Origin: Oligoflexia bacterium
GTDB lineage: Bacteria; Bdellovibrionota; UBA1018
DNA: 6,315 bases
Assembly (NCBI GenBank): GCA_903928955.1
Contig: CAIYTD010000164.1
Coordinates: 1 to 6,315 of the forward strand
Direction of reading: 5' to 3'
Shown: piece after piece, positions 1-6,109 of the stretch
Position numbering within the stretch: position 1 is the stretch's first letter
How the letters are laid out: every line of letters starts with the position of its first letter
Translations under genes and position numbers: made by a program
Notes under the pieces: model-generated
The model's input: the letters and a program-made list of their open reading frames with translations, nothing else
Told to the model about the DNA's origin: nothing
Database searches by the model: none

Positions 1-624
1 AGTAAAAAATATTTTGATATTATTGAATCTTCTAGAGAGAGAATTCTACTCAATTCAAATAATAAAAAAATTCAGACGAGCTCAAGAGCTCCTTTAGTGA
101 TAAAACAAACTGAACCGCCTGGATTTTACGTACAACTCCATTGGAAAAAAGTTCTTGAAATTGAAAAATATGAACTACATATTTTTAATGAACAAAACTT
201 ACTTTCTTCAGAAAAAATAAATAATTCTGAAATAGAAATCCCTTTTAATATCACATCTGAAATGAATCGATTTTACTATCAAATAACAGGATCACTTGAA
301 GATGGGACCATTATTTCTAGTCCACTCACTGAGATTCTTGTTGAAATTGAAACTCCTCAACTCCACGAGCCTTCAGACGGAGCTGAATATAAAAAGAACA
401 ATTCTGTACAGTTTCTTTGGTTGAATTCACTACCAATTGATAATTACGATATCCAAATCTCTGATGATTTCCATTTTAAAAATATTTTATATGAAATTAA
501 AATCAACTCCAAAACAACAGTCTTCCCCAGCACTAAAAAAGGAACATTTTATTGGAGAGTTCGCGGATGGATACAAAAAAGTAGTAGTGAATGGAGCACC
601 ATTCGAAAATTCTATATTTACTGA
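1..624 (+). CDS. C-terminal part of a probable surface/periplasmic protein with two Fn3-like modules (FecR-like type)
   Basis: The reading frame is open from the first base to a TGA at 622-624 (207 residues visible), so the true start lies left of the window; the internal GTG at 97 is not a credible start. Two tandem beta-sandwich modules can be read. Module 1, about residues 43-119, contains 'VQLHWKKV' and 'KYELHIF' and ends at 'ILVEIETP'. Module 2, about residues 120-207, contains 'VQFLWLNS', 'NYDIQISDD' and 'GTFYWRVRG', then 'SEWSTIRKFYIY'. The pattern x-F-x-W, 'Y-x-(L/I)-x-I', 'F-Y-W-R-V-R' and 'S-x-W-S' is typical of fibronectin-III-like repeats found at the C-terminus of FecR-domain and LysM-type envelope proteins in delta-proteobacteria-like lineages (family knowledge). 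The FecR domain itself, if present, is not in view. Such modules usually bind other proteins or polysaccharide, so a structural envelope role is an inference. It converges on the metallophosphoesterase gene with a 15-base gap. Confidence 0.75.
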   Translation, partial: SKKYFDIIESSRERILLNSNNKKIQTSSRAPLVIKQTEPPGFYVQLHWKKVLEIEKYELHIFNEQNLLSSEKINNSEIEIPFNITSEMNRFYYQITGSLEDGTIISSPLTEILVEIETPQLHEPSDGAEYKKNNSVQFLWLNSLPIDNYDIQISDDFHFKNILYEIKINSKTTVFPSTKKGTFYWRVRGWIQKSSSEWSTIRKFYIY

Positions 625-639
625 TAAAATGTGGAACAT

Positions 640-2097
640 TTATTTCTTTAATTCCTTAGAAGGAGTTGACTGGATTAAGTCAAAAAATGTACCTTTCCAC
701 TCATAAAGCTCTGCATATCTTTCTGTTGAGTTAATTTTAGGCTGAATCCAAGCAAAACATTTACGACCATAAGGCTGAGTGCAGGCTATATCGTGAAAAG
801 CAGGAGACCAAGTACCTACATTTATTACTGAGACTCCTTCGATCTGTTTAAAATATTCAGAATGAGTATGACCATGTATTATTCTATTTACATTTGCAAT
901 TTTTCCACTCAAAGGAGCCATATGAAATGCCGCATTTTGAGCAGAATCAACCTCAGATTGAACAGATCGTGCATAAAAAATAAATATAGGAATTAACAAA
1001 GCCATAGGGATAATAAACCACAAATATGAAACCGATATAAAGACATGCCAAAAAGAAAAAAATTGAAAACTGCCAAAAATAATTAAGGTCAAAAAAATTG
1101 CTCGATCTAACCATAGTTCTCTTAATATTTTAAAAGGATTAAAAATAGCAGGATGCACGTGAACTTCTTTTAAAGCCAGAACCATAGAGACAGTAGAATT
1201 AGATTTTTTTGCGATATCTTCAATTCGATGATTTACTGTGAGTGGATCTCTCAGTGAAGGTAAAAGTCCCTCCCAAATAGAAAATACGAGAGTAACTAAT
1301 GCACTCCAAAACCAAGTCCACATTAAAAATGGCTGTATACGAATGACAAATTTATAATAAAATTTAAAATAATCCCATATTGATTCTTTTATATAGCTTG
1401 CCATTGCATGAGGATTCATCAATCCCATGCCGTTTACCATATATTTCCCTGCTAAATTGCCAAAGGGTAATCTCACTAATATCTTTGACCCCCTTTTTAC
1501 CAGTGGATGAACTGGATTAGAACAAAGACAATAAGCATCATACTGGTTACTGTGTTCTATCAAGGTGTCATGATTACTTATATAAAACCACTCGCAAAAT
1601 CGAATAAAAGTTTGTTTATTAATAGTTAAATTTATTCTATTTATTAAATCTTGTTGAACCGCCGGCCAATGCAATTCCATATCATGATTGCCAATAATAA
1701 ATATTACTCTATTTCCTGCTTCTATAAATGCGCGAATAGCTCCTATCCATACGGGATGAGCATCTAATATTGCCTTCATTTTAAAGCGGGATTTTTCCTC
1801 CTCAGAACCAAGCCCTCTCAACCGTTCCAACCAACTTACGCTAATAGAAGAATTATTTGGAAATGTCATTACAGAATCAAAATCAAAAATATCACCGTTT
1901 AAAATAAGCTCAATAGAAGCGGAAGCTTGCTCTCTCATTTTTTCAAGAAATAACTTAAAACTTTCATCAATAAAATATTCAGAATTTTTATATCGCTTCC
2001 AAAGTGGACTTATCGAATGACCTTGATCTAAATCAGCAAGATGAATATCGCTCACTACTAATGAATGACCCGCCTGCATAAAATCATTTATTATCAT
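640..2097 (-). CDS. Membrane-inserted calcineurin-like metallophosphoesterase
   Basis: This 485-residue protein carries the full set of calcineurin-type two-metal phosphoesterase motifs: D17-x-H19 ('SDIHLAD'), G68-D69 ('LNGDIFDF'), G136-N137-H138-D139 ('IIGNHDMEL'), a likely metal His at 182 ('IEHSNQYD', where the family usually has His-Gly) and G409-H410-T411-H412 ('IIHGHTHSEY'). The layout of the N-terminal half recalls the UDP-2,3-diacylglucosamine pyrophosphatase-like group (COG2908/LpxH-like), but it has GNHD rather than the R-G-N-R-D of true LpxH, so the substrate is unknown. Between His182 and the GHTH motif sits an insertion of over 200 residues with strongly hydrophobic stretches at about 254-277 and 332-376, so the enzyme should be membrane-anchored. 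The ATG at 2097 has only a weak upstream 'CAGG'; a second Met at residue 7 would still keep all motifs. It lies 38 bases after the HD-GYP gene on the same strand and is probably co-transcribed with it. Confidence 0.85.
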   Translation of the reverse strand: MIINDFMQAGHSLVVSDIHLADLDQGHSISPLWKRYKNSEYFIDESFKLFLEKMREQASASIELILNGDIFDFDSVMTFPNNSSISVSWLERLRGLGSEEEKSRFKMKAILDAHPVWIGAIRAFIEAGNRVIFIIGNHDMELHWPAVQQDLINRINLTINKQTFIRFCEWFYISNHDTLIEHSNQYDAYCLCSNPVHPLVKRGSKILVRLPFGNLAGKYMVNGMGLMNPHAMASYIKESIWDYFKFYYKFVIRIQPFLMWTWFWSALVTLVFSIWEGLLPSLRDPLTVNHRIEDIAKKSNSTVSMVLALKEVHVHPAIFNPFKILRELWLDRAIFLTLIIFGSFQFFSFWHVFISVSYLWFIIPMALLIPIFIFYARSVQSEVDSAQNAAFHMAPLSGKIANVNRIIHGHTHSEYFKQIEGVSVINVGTWSPAFHDIACTQPYGRKCFAWIQPKINSTERYAELYEWKGTFFDLIQSTPSKELKK

Positions 2098-2135
2098 CTA
2101 TGATAGAACCTGAGAATATTTGTGCATCATAATTT

Positions 2136-3806
2136 TTATGTTTTTAACTTAGTTACGGCAGCAATAATTTTTTTAAAATTTCCCTGTTGATAAGATTTTT
2201 GATGAAGTTTAACGAAACTATCTAGTGCCTTATTATTTGTTGTTAAATCAGTACTACTATTCTCCAGAAGATAACGAACAAGGTCGTGAGCTACTATAAA
2301 AACAGCAGACAATGGGCCAATTCTAGAATGAGTAATACCTCGAGGAAATCCACTACCATCTGGGCGCTCGTGATGTTGAATAATAATTGAATCTACATCA
2401 GGAGGTACTTCGTCAAATGTTTTTGAAATATCGCATGCAGCTATAGGATGATTTCTAAATTCCTTCTGCTCTTCTTTTGTAAAAAATTTAGATTTCTGAG
2501 CAAGCTCTCCTAAAGATTGAATTTGAGCAAGATCTTGATTTTTCAAACTTACATCATGCAAAAAAGCTGCTAATGTAATTTTCTGATAAGTTGTATCCGA
2601 ACTCCACTCCATTTGACTCGCTAGTGCACATCCCAAATATGCTAAAAGCATACTATGCGAAGAAATATATTTATCTTTTTCATTGCTGATCTGTGCCAAT
2701 AAAGCGGTAAGCTTAGGTGCTGTTCTAACTTTTTCAATAGTTTGCATCACATTTTTTTTTGTTACCTCTTGAACTTCTTTAGTGAACCCAAGAGTTCTTC
2801 CTAATTGATGAACAGCAGCTAATTCAGATCCAAGATCTTTTTCTAATTTTTTCGACTCTACGGACCTTCTTATCTCCTCAACTTTTGCTCTCTGTTCTGC
2901 TTCAGCCTGCCTATTTTTAGCTAAAGCAGCTGCTAAACTAGTTGTTTTCAATTTGTTGACTAGAATTTCTTTTGCCTTAGCTTGAATATTAATCTGCCTT
3001 TTTTCTTCTAGCGCTTTCTTTTGAGCTGCTAATAATGCAGCTTTTTTCTGTAGTTCTTCTGGATTCTCACTCTCTGAGACGCTTTTATCTGCTTCTAAGG
3101 CCTGAGCTCGAGCTTTTAGATACTGCAACCGTTTTCGCTTTGCTTCTATCAAATCAGCAGGAGTTACAACAAGTGAAGCAGCTGGATGATATTTATTTTG
3201 CAAATAATTATTTTGTATCATTAATGCAAAATCATTACAGGACTGTTTTTTTATATAAAGAATAGAGATTTTCTTTTTAACTGTAAAATATTCAAAATCA
3301 GATTGATCAAAATCAAAGCCTTCTCTAAGAATTCTTACATATTTTATATTTGATAAGCGAATATAAACATGCCCTTTTAAGGGACTTCCAGCCAACAAAA
3401 GTTGTGGGGATAGAGGACAAAATAAAGAATTGTCAGCAATATTTTCTACTTGAAATTCTTTAAATAAATCACGAACTGTCGATTCTAGTCCAAGAATTAA
3501 ATTAGTTTTTGAAAAAAAATGAACCCATTCCTTGCGGCGTGAAAGCATGGGATCTTCAGGAGTTTTATCGGCGGAAAAGAGAAAATGCAAATCTATATTT
3601 TTTTTAAGAGCAAAGCTGATCAGAGTCTTAGAGACAGGATTATAATCACAAACAAGAATATCAAATGCATCATTATTGTCGGATAAAAGAGATACAGCTT
3701 CATCTACTGAAACAGCTAAACGACACGTCATTTGAAATCTTCCCTCAAGATAAAAAGAAATCAAATTTCGCAACAGCTGATCTTCGAAAAGTACTAGTGC
3801 TCTCAT
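2136..3806 (-). CDS. Response regulator with receiver, coiled coil and variant HD-GYP domain
   Basis: The protein has 556 residues. Residues 1-118 form a receiver domain with its key residues in place: acidic pair E8/D9, phospho-acceptor D54 ('LVCDY'), S78 and K100. Residues about 125-215 form a mixed region ('GHVYIRLSNIKYVRIL', 'ILYIKKQ') that resembles a segment preceding HD-GYP domains in Bdellovibrio-type proteins (from memory). About 215-330 is rich in A, K, E and Q and should be a long coiled coil. Residues about 370-525 form an HD-GYP domain: H384, H417-D418, H453-P454, H478-H479 and 'DGSGFP' at 483-488. HD-GYP enzymes hydrolyse cyclic-di-GMP or cGAMP; here the usual HDIGK reads HDVSLK, GYP reads GFP, and the late 'VAD' aspartate is replaced by His507 (D508 follows). 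Activity is therefore uncertain. The unconventional Bd1817 of Bdellovibrio, which also lacks the GYP tyrosine, is a precedent. ATG at 3806 has only a weak A/G-rich ribosome site. The phosphoesterase gene follows after 38 bases. Confidence 0.88.
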   Translation of the reverse strand: MRALVLFEDQLLRNLISFYLEGRFQMTCRLAVSVDEAVSLLSDNNDAFDILVCDYNPVSKTLISFALKKNIDLHFLFSADKTPEDPMLSRRKEWVHFFSKTNLILGLESTVRDLFKEFQVENIADNSLFCPLSPQLLLAGSPLKGHVYIRLSNIKYVRILREGFDFDQSDFEYFTVKKKISILYIKKQSCNDFALMIQNNYLQNKYHPAASLVVTPADLIEAKRKRLQYLKARAQALEADKSVSESENPEELQKKAALLAAQKKALEEKRQINIQAKAKEILVNKLKTTSLAAALAKNRQAEAEQRAKVEEIRRSVESKKLEKDLGSELAAVHQLGRTLGFTKEVQEVTKKNVMQTIEKVRTAPKLTALLAQISNEKDKYISSHSMLLAYLGCALASQMEWSSDTTYQKITLAAFLHDVSLKNQDLAQIQSLGELAQKSKFFTKEEQKEFRNHPIAACDISKTFDEVPPDVDSIIIQHHERPDGSGFPRGITHSRIGPLSAVFIVAHDLVRYLLENSSTDLTTNNKALDSFVKLHQKSYQQGNFKKIIAAVTKLKT

Positions 3807-3876
3807 TTCTTTAATTACGCCACATTTTTGACAGCTTCCCCATTTGGTTTACTCGCAATCATTCTATTTTAGTGTG

Positions 3877-3940
3877 AGTTGCAAAACTTTGCAGCAATTC
3901 TCGACAGAGAATGAAAAGAACTCTCTTCTTACTTGCAACT
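3877..3940. repeat. Cluster of short inverted repeats in the divergent intergenic region
   Basis: Three symmetrical elements lie between the HD-GYP gene and the small membrane-protein gene: TGCAAA-AC-TTTGCA at 3880-3893, ATTCTC-GACA-GAGAAT at 3897-3912, and the wider pair AGTTGCAA (3877-3884) with TTGCAACT (3933-3940). The last copy overlaps the -35-like hexamer of the plus-strand promoter. A -10-like TAGAAT reads on the minus strand at 3866-3861. Placement between two divergent starts makes an operator role possible; in AT-rich DNA, palindromes of six bases can also occur by chance. Confidence 0.35.
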
Positions 3941-3961
3941 AGCTGAAGTTCATCCTACAAA
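3933..3961 (+). promoter_or_regulatory. Possible promoter of the small membrane-anchored protein gene
   Basis: TTGCAA (3933-3938) and TACAAA (3956-3961) are separated by 17 bases; each matches consensus at four of six positions. The -10-like element ends only seven bases before the GTG at 3969, so a transcript from it would have almost no leader, which would match the absence of a Shine-Dalgarno. The weak match keeps confidence low. Confidence 0.3.
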
Positions 3962-3968
3962 TTAATAG

Positions 3969-4349
3969 GTGAAAAAAAAATTTTTTCTTCTAGGCTCCCT
4001 CTCGCTCATTCTATTTTTTGGATGGATAGGCATTCATTACTATAGCTACGTATTCGCACGCCTTGTGAAAGGTAAGATTCTTGCCATTGACCGTGTCACT
4101 CAACCTAATACCCTCATTGGACCAGGAGGCCCCGTACCTGCCTCTCAAATCTTTTCGTTTGCAGTGGCTATTCGAGATGAACAGGGCGAAATTGTAACAG
4201 CAAGTAGCGAAGATAGGCAATGGGCAGTTGTTGAAAAAGGACAATGTGCAGAGGCCAAATTTTTTCCCTATCCGCCCTGGAAATTAGATAAGGGTGGCAC
4301 CTATTTTGGAGCTCGACTCCTGAAACTCTATGATTGCACCCCTCCTTAA
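3969..4349 (+). CDS. Small membrane-anchored or exported protein of unknown function
   Basis: I do not recognise a named family. The 126-residue product starts at a GTG (V read as Met), followed by a run of lysines and a hydrophobic segment at about residues 5-30, which fits an uncleaved N-terminal anchor or a signal peptide; there is no lipobox cysteine. The rest (31-126) looks like a compact beta-rich periplasmic domain with 'KGKILAIDRVTQP', 'FSFAVAIRDEQGEI', 'ASSEDRQWAVVEKGQC' and 'FFPYPPWKLDKGGTYFGARLL'. C93 and C123 are the only cysteines and could pair outside the cytoplasm. No later Met exists, and the next in-frame GTG (residue 33) would remove the export signal, so the GTG at 3969 is the best start. 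It has no clear Shine-Dalgarno. It is divergent from the HD-GYP gene and 116 bases ahead of the porin gene, with its own promoter-like sequence; any functional link to the neighbours is unproven. Confidence 0.72.
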   Translation: MKKKFFLLGSLSLILFFGWIGIHYYSYVFARLVKGKILAIDRVTQPNTLIGPGGPVPASQIFSFAVAIRDEQGEIVTASSEDRQWAVVEKGQCAEAKFFPYPPWKLDKGGTYFGARLLKLYDCTPP

Positions 4350-4360
4350 GGATCTACTAA

Positions 4361-4382
4361 AATTTTCCACCCATTGAAAATT
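4361..4382 (+). terminator. Weak hairpin after the small membrane-protein gene
   Basis: AATTTTC (4361-4367) and GAAAATT (4376-4382) pair perfectly over seven bases around an eight-base loop, 11 bases after the stop at 4349. The stem has only one G-C pair and no T-run follows, so it is at best a weak terminator or pause site. Confidence 0.2.
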
Positions 4383-4392
4383 CAGAATAGTA

Positions 4393-4420
4393 TTGACTTA
4401 CTCTTAAATCAATTTAGCAT
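4393..4420 (+). promoter_or_regulatory. Likely sigma-70-type promoter of the porin gene
   Basis: TTGACT at 4393-4398 (five of six to the -35 consensus) and TAGCAT at 4415-4420 (four of six to the -10 consensus) are 16 bases apart and lie in an AT-rich stretch 46 bases ahead of the porin ATG. This would give a leader of roughly 40 bases carrying the strong ribosome site. The assignment is by sequence match only. Confidence 0.5.
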
Positions 4421-4452
4421 TTAAAGCGCATATCAGTAAGAATAATTTCATT

Positions 4453-4459
4453 GGGGGGA
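4453..4459 (+). promoter_or_regulatory. Strong ribosome binding site of the porin gene
   Basis: GGGGGGA lies six bases before the ATG at 4466. It is by far the strongest Shine-Dalgarno in the window and decides the start of the porin, excluding the in-frame TTG at 4451. It fits the high expression expected of a major outer-membrane protein. Confidence 0.8.
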
Positions 4460-4465
4460 ATTTTA

Positions 4466-5974
4466 ATGAATTATACAACACATATCTTGGGTACGCTTTT
4501 ATTAGTACCTATTAGCTCTGCTTTGAGCAGTACTGCTTTAGCCTCCCCATGCGCCAAAGCACAGGTCATGTCGGGAACAAATTGCGATAATCTCATTATT
4601 AAATTCTTCCTAGCTGGATGTGGAGATGCTGGAGGCAAAGCTACATTAGAATGCACAAAAGGCGGGAAAAATACTGCTACCTTCAAAAGCAAAAAAGCGA
4701 CTTATTCAGTCAATTTTTCTGAAAGAGACTCATGGGGAGCTAAATCCTGGGATATCGACGGAGAGATACAAGCCACACCGCTCCCTCCTCCTAAGAAAAG
4801 AGAAATTGCAGTCACCTCGGAATCTTCAACTGAAAATAGCACTTATAACGCATCAGCTAGCTCGTCTAACCATTCTGACCTCACATTCAGTGGAATTTTT
4901 GATGGTTACTTTTCTGCAAATTTGAATAATCTAGCAGCGTATTCTCCCAGTACCACAGCGGCTGGTGGAAATGCAAACGGGTATCTTACCCCTCCTCAAA
5001 ATAAATTTCGCGCTAATGATCTCTACTCGAATTCATTTGCAGTTAATTTCATTGAACTTTCAGTCCAAAAGAAAACAAAAGAAGTCCTATACAAAATGGA
5101 CCTGGACTTTGGAATGTTAGCAGACTGGCTGGCTGGCCCGTCGATCTCTACTACGACTCCTCTTAGTGCTACTGAAACGATCTTTAACCATATTGGCCAA
5201 GCCATTGTTTCTTGGACTCCTAGTGATGCCCCCAATATGACACTAAATATTGGAAAATTAGCCACTTACATCGGTCTAGAAGGACCCAAAACAAAAGATA
5301 ACTGGAACTATTCGCGATCGTTCCTATTTCAATTAGGAGTACCTTTTTATCACACAGGAGCGAATATCCAATACGCGGCTATACCCGGAAAAATGTCATT
5401 GGGATTGCATGTGTATAACCCAATCTGGAATACTATTTTACCGAAGAATGCAGGAAAAACTTTTGGTGCTCAACTCACACTGACCCCGGATGACAGTTTG
5501 GCCATCAATGTCAATGTAATGGTTAGCCCGCTGAATCCTGGGGACGCAGCAAGTAAAACAATTCTCTTCAATCAAAATACAGTATGGACTACTTCCTCCT
5601 CCTTTAGCCTGGCTTATGACTTTGTCACTGCATCCCAAGCAAATTCTGCATGGCTAGGAGGAATTAATGGATCCTGGACCGCTTTTGAAATTCTTTCTAA
5701 AATTAATTTCACCTCCAAATTCTATCTCAGCCCTCGTTTTGAGATTTTTTCGGACCCACAAGGTTTGCAAACTATGCAATATTACGATGGAATGCCAGCG
5801 ACACCACAAACCCTCTCAGGAGTCACTTTAACAGCGGGAATCCTGTTAGCAGACGGACTGGAAACCCGATTTGAGACGCGCTTTGACAACTCTACAACCT
5901 CGGCCTTTAAAGGCTCTAGCGGAACATCCAACACTCAAACGACTGCGCTTGTTAGTGTATTATACACTTTTTAA
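4466..5974 (+). CDS. Outer-membrane beta-barrel porin, BBP2 (OmpL-like) type
   Basis: I choose the ATG at 4466 (502 residues) because the block GGGGGGA at 4453-4459 is an excellent Shine-Dalgarno six bases before it; a start at the TTG at 4451 would bury that site in the coding region. Residues 1-27 form a Sec signal peptide with a hydrophobic core and 'STALA-S' cleavage context. Residues about 28-103 form a small domain with four cysteines (C29, C40, C52, C63), followed by a Pro-rich and Ser/Asn-rich linker (104-137). From about 138 to 502 alternating beta-strands form a barrel: 'FSGIFDGYFSANL', 'LNIGKLATYIGLEG', 'NWNYSRSFLFQLGVPFYHTG', 'MSLGLHVYNPIWNTI'. The G-K-x-x-T-x-x-G-x-E and N-Y-S-R-S ... 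P-x-x-H-T-G pattern is typical of the putative beta-barrel porin-2 family (PF07642). The last residues, 'VSVLYTF', give the terminal Phe recognised by the BAM complex. The expected role is a passive pore for small solutes; the substrate is unknown. Confidence 0.86.
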   Translation: MNYTTHILGTLLLVPISSALSSTALASPCAKAQVMSGTNCDNLIIKFFLAGCGDAGGKATLECTKGGKNTATFKSKKATYSVNFSERDSWGAKSWDIDGEIQATPLPPPKKREIAVTSESSTENSTYNASASSSNHSDLTFSGIFDGYFSANLNNLAAYSPSTTAAGGNANGYLTPPQNKFRANDLYSNSFAVNFIELSVQKKTKEVLYKMDLDFGMLADWLAGPSISTTTPLSATETIFNHIGQAIVSWTPSDAPNMTLNIGKLATYIGLEGPKTKDNWNYSRSFLFQLGVPFYHTGANIQYAAIPGKMSLGLHVYNPIWNTILPKNAGKTFGAQLTLTPDDSLAINVNVMVSPLNPGDAASKTILFNQNTVWTTSSSFSLAYDFVTASQANSAWLGGINGSWTAFEILSKINFTSKFYLSPRFEIFSDPQGLQTMQYYDGMPATPQTLSGVTLTAGILLADGLETRFETRFDNSTTSAFKGSSGTSNTQTTALVSVLYTF

Positions 5975-6000
5975 TTGGCTAGAATTGAAAACGATCAGAC

Positions 6001-6036
6001 GGGCAAATTTCTAGTTCGTTTTCTAAAGATTTGCCC
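6001..6036 (+). terminator. Hairpin after the porin gene, probable terminator or mRNA-stabilising stem
   Basis: GGGCAAAT (6001-6008) pairs perfectly with ATTTGCCC (6029-6036), and the stem continues inward with TT/AG and TAG/CTA around one mismatch, leaving an eight-base loop at 6015-6022. It starts 26 bases after the porin stop. No T-run follows on either strand, so it is not a classical rho-independent terminator; protection of the porin mRNA 3' end is an equally good reading. Confidence 0.5.
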
Positions 6037-6109
6037 CACAACTTCCGATTCATCTATAGGACATCAAAACAAGAAAGCGAACGAAACGGAAAATCTCTTG
6101 ATCACTTCG

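Noticed and set aside
97..99. GTG at 97 as the start of the Fn3-like protein
   Set aside because: The frame is open back to base 1 and the protein lacks any export signal from this point, so the gene is truncated by the window edge.
627..641. AAATGT-GGA-ACATTT hairpin between the convergent genes as a bidirectional terminator
   Set aside because: The stem is only six AT-rich pairs with a three-base loop, overlaps the phosphoesterase stop and has no proper T-run; too weak to list.
640..2097. Naming the phosphoesterase lpxH
   Set aside because: It has GNHD rather than the R-G-N-R-D signature, is twice as long and carries membrane segments; the lipid A step cannot be assigned from sequence alone.
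3035..3265. Plus-strand open frame opposite the HD-GYP gene
   Set aside because: It lies wholly antisense to the coiled-coil and central region of a clear gene, has no ribosome site and no recognisable domain. The same reasoning removes the open frames at 437-706, 4011-4244, 4471-4692, 5023-5265 and 5438-5638.
4451..4465. TTG at 4451 as the start of the porin
   Set aside because: It would place the GGGGGGA ribosome site inside the coding sequence; the ATG at 4466 has ideal spacing and begins a normal signal peptide.
5985..6013. TTGAAA at 5985 as a -35 box for the edge gene
   Set aside because: No acceptable -10 element lies 15-19 bases downstream, and the site would run into the hairpin.
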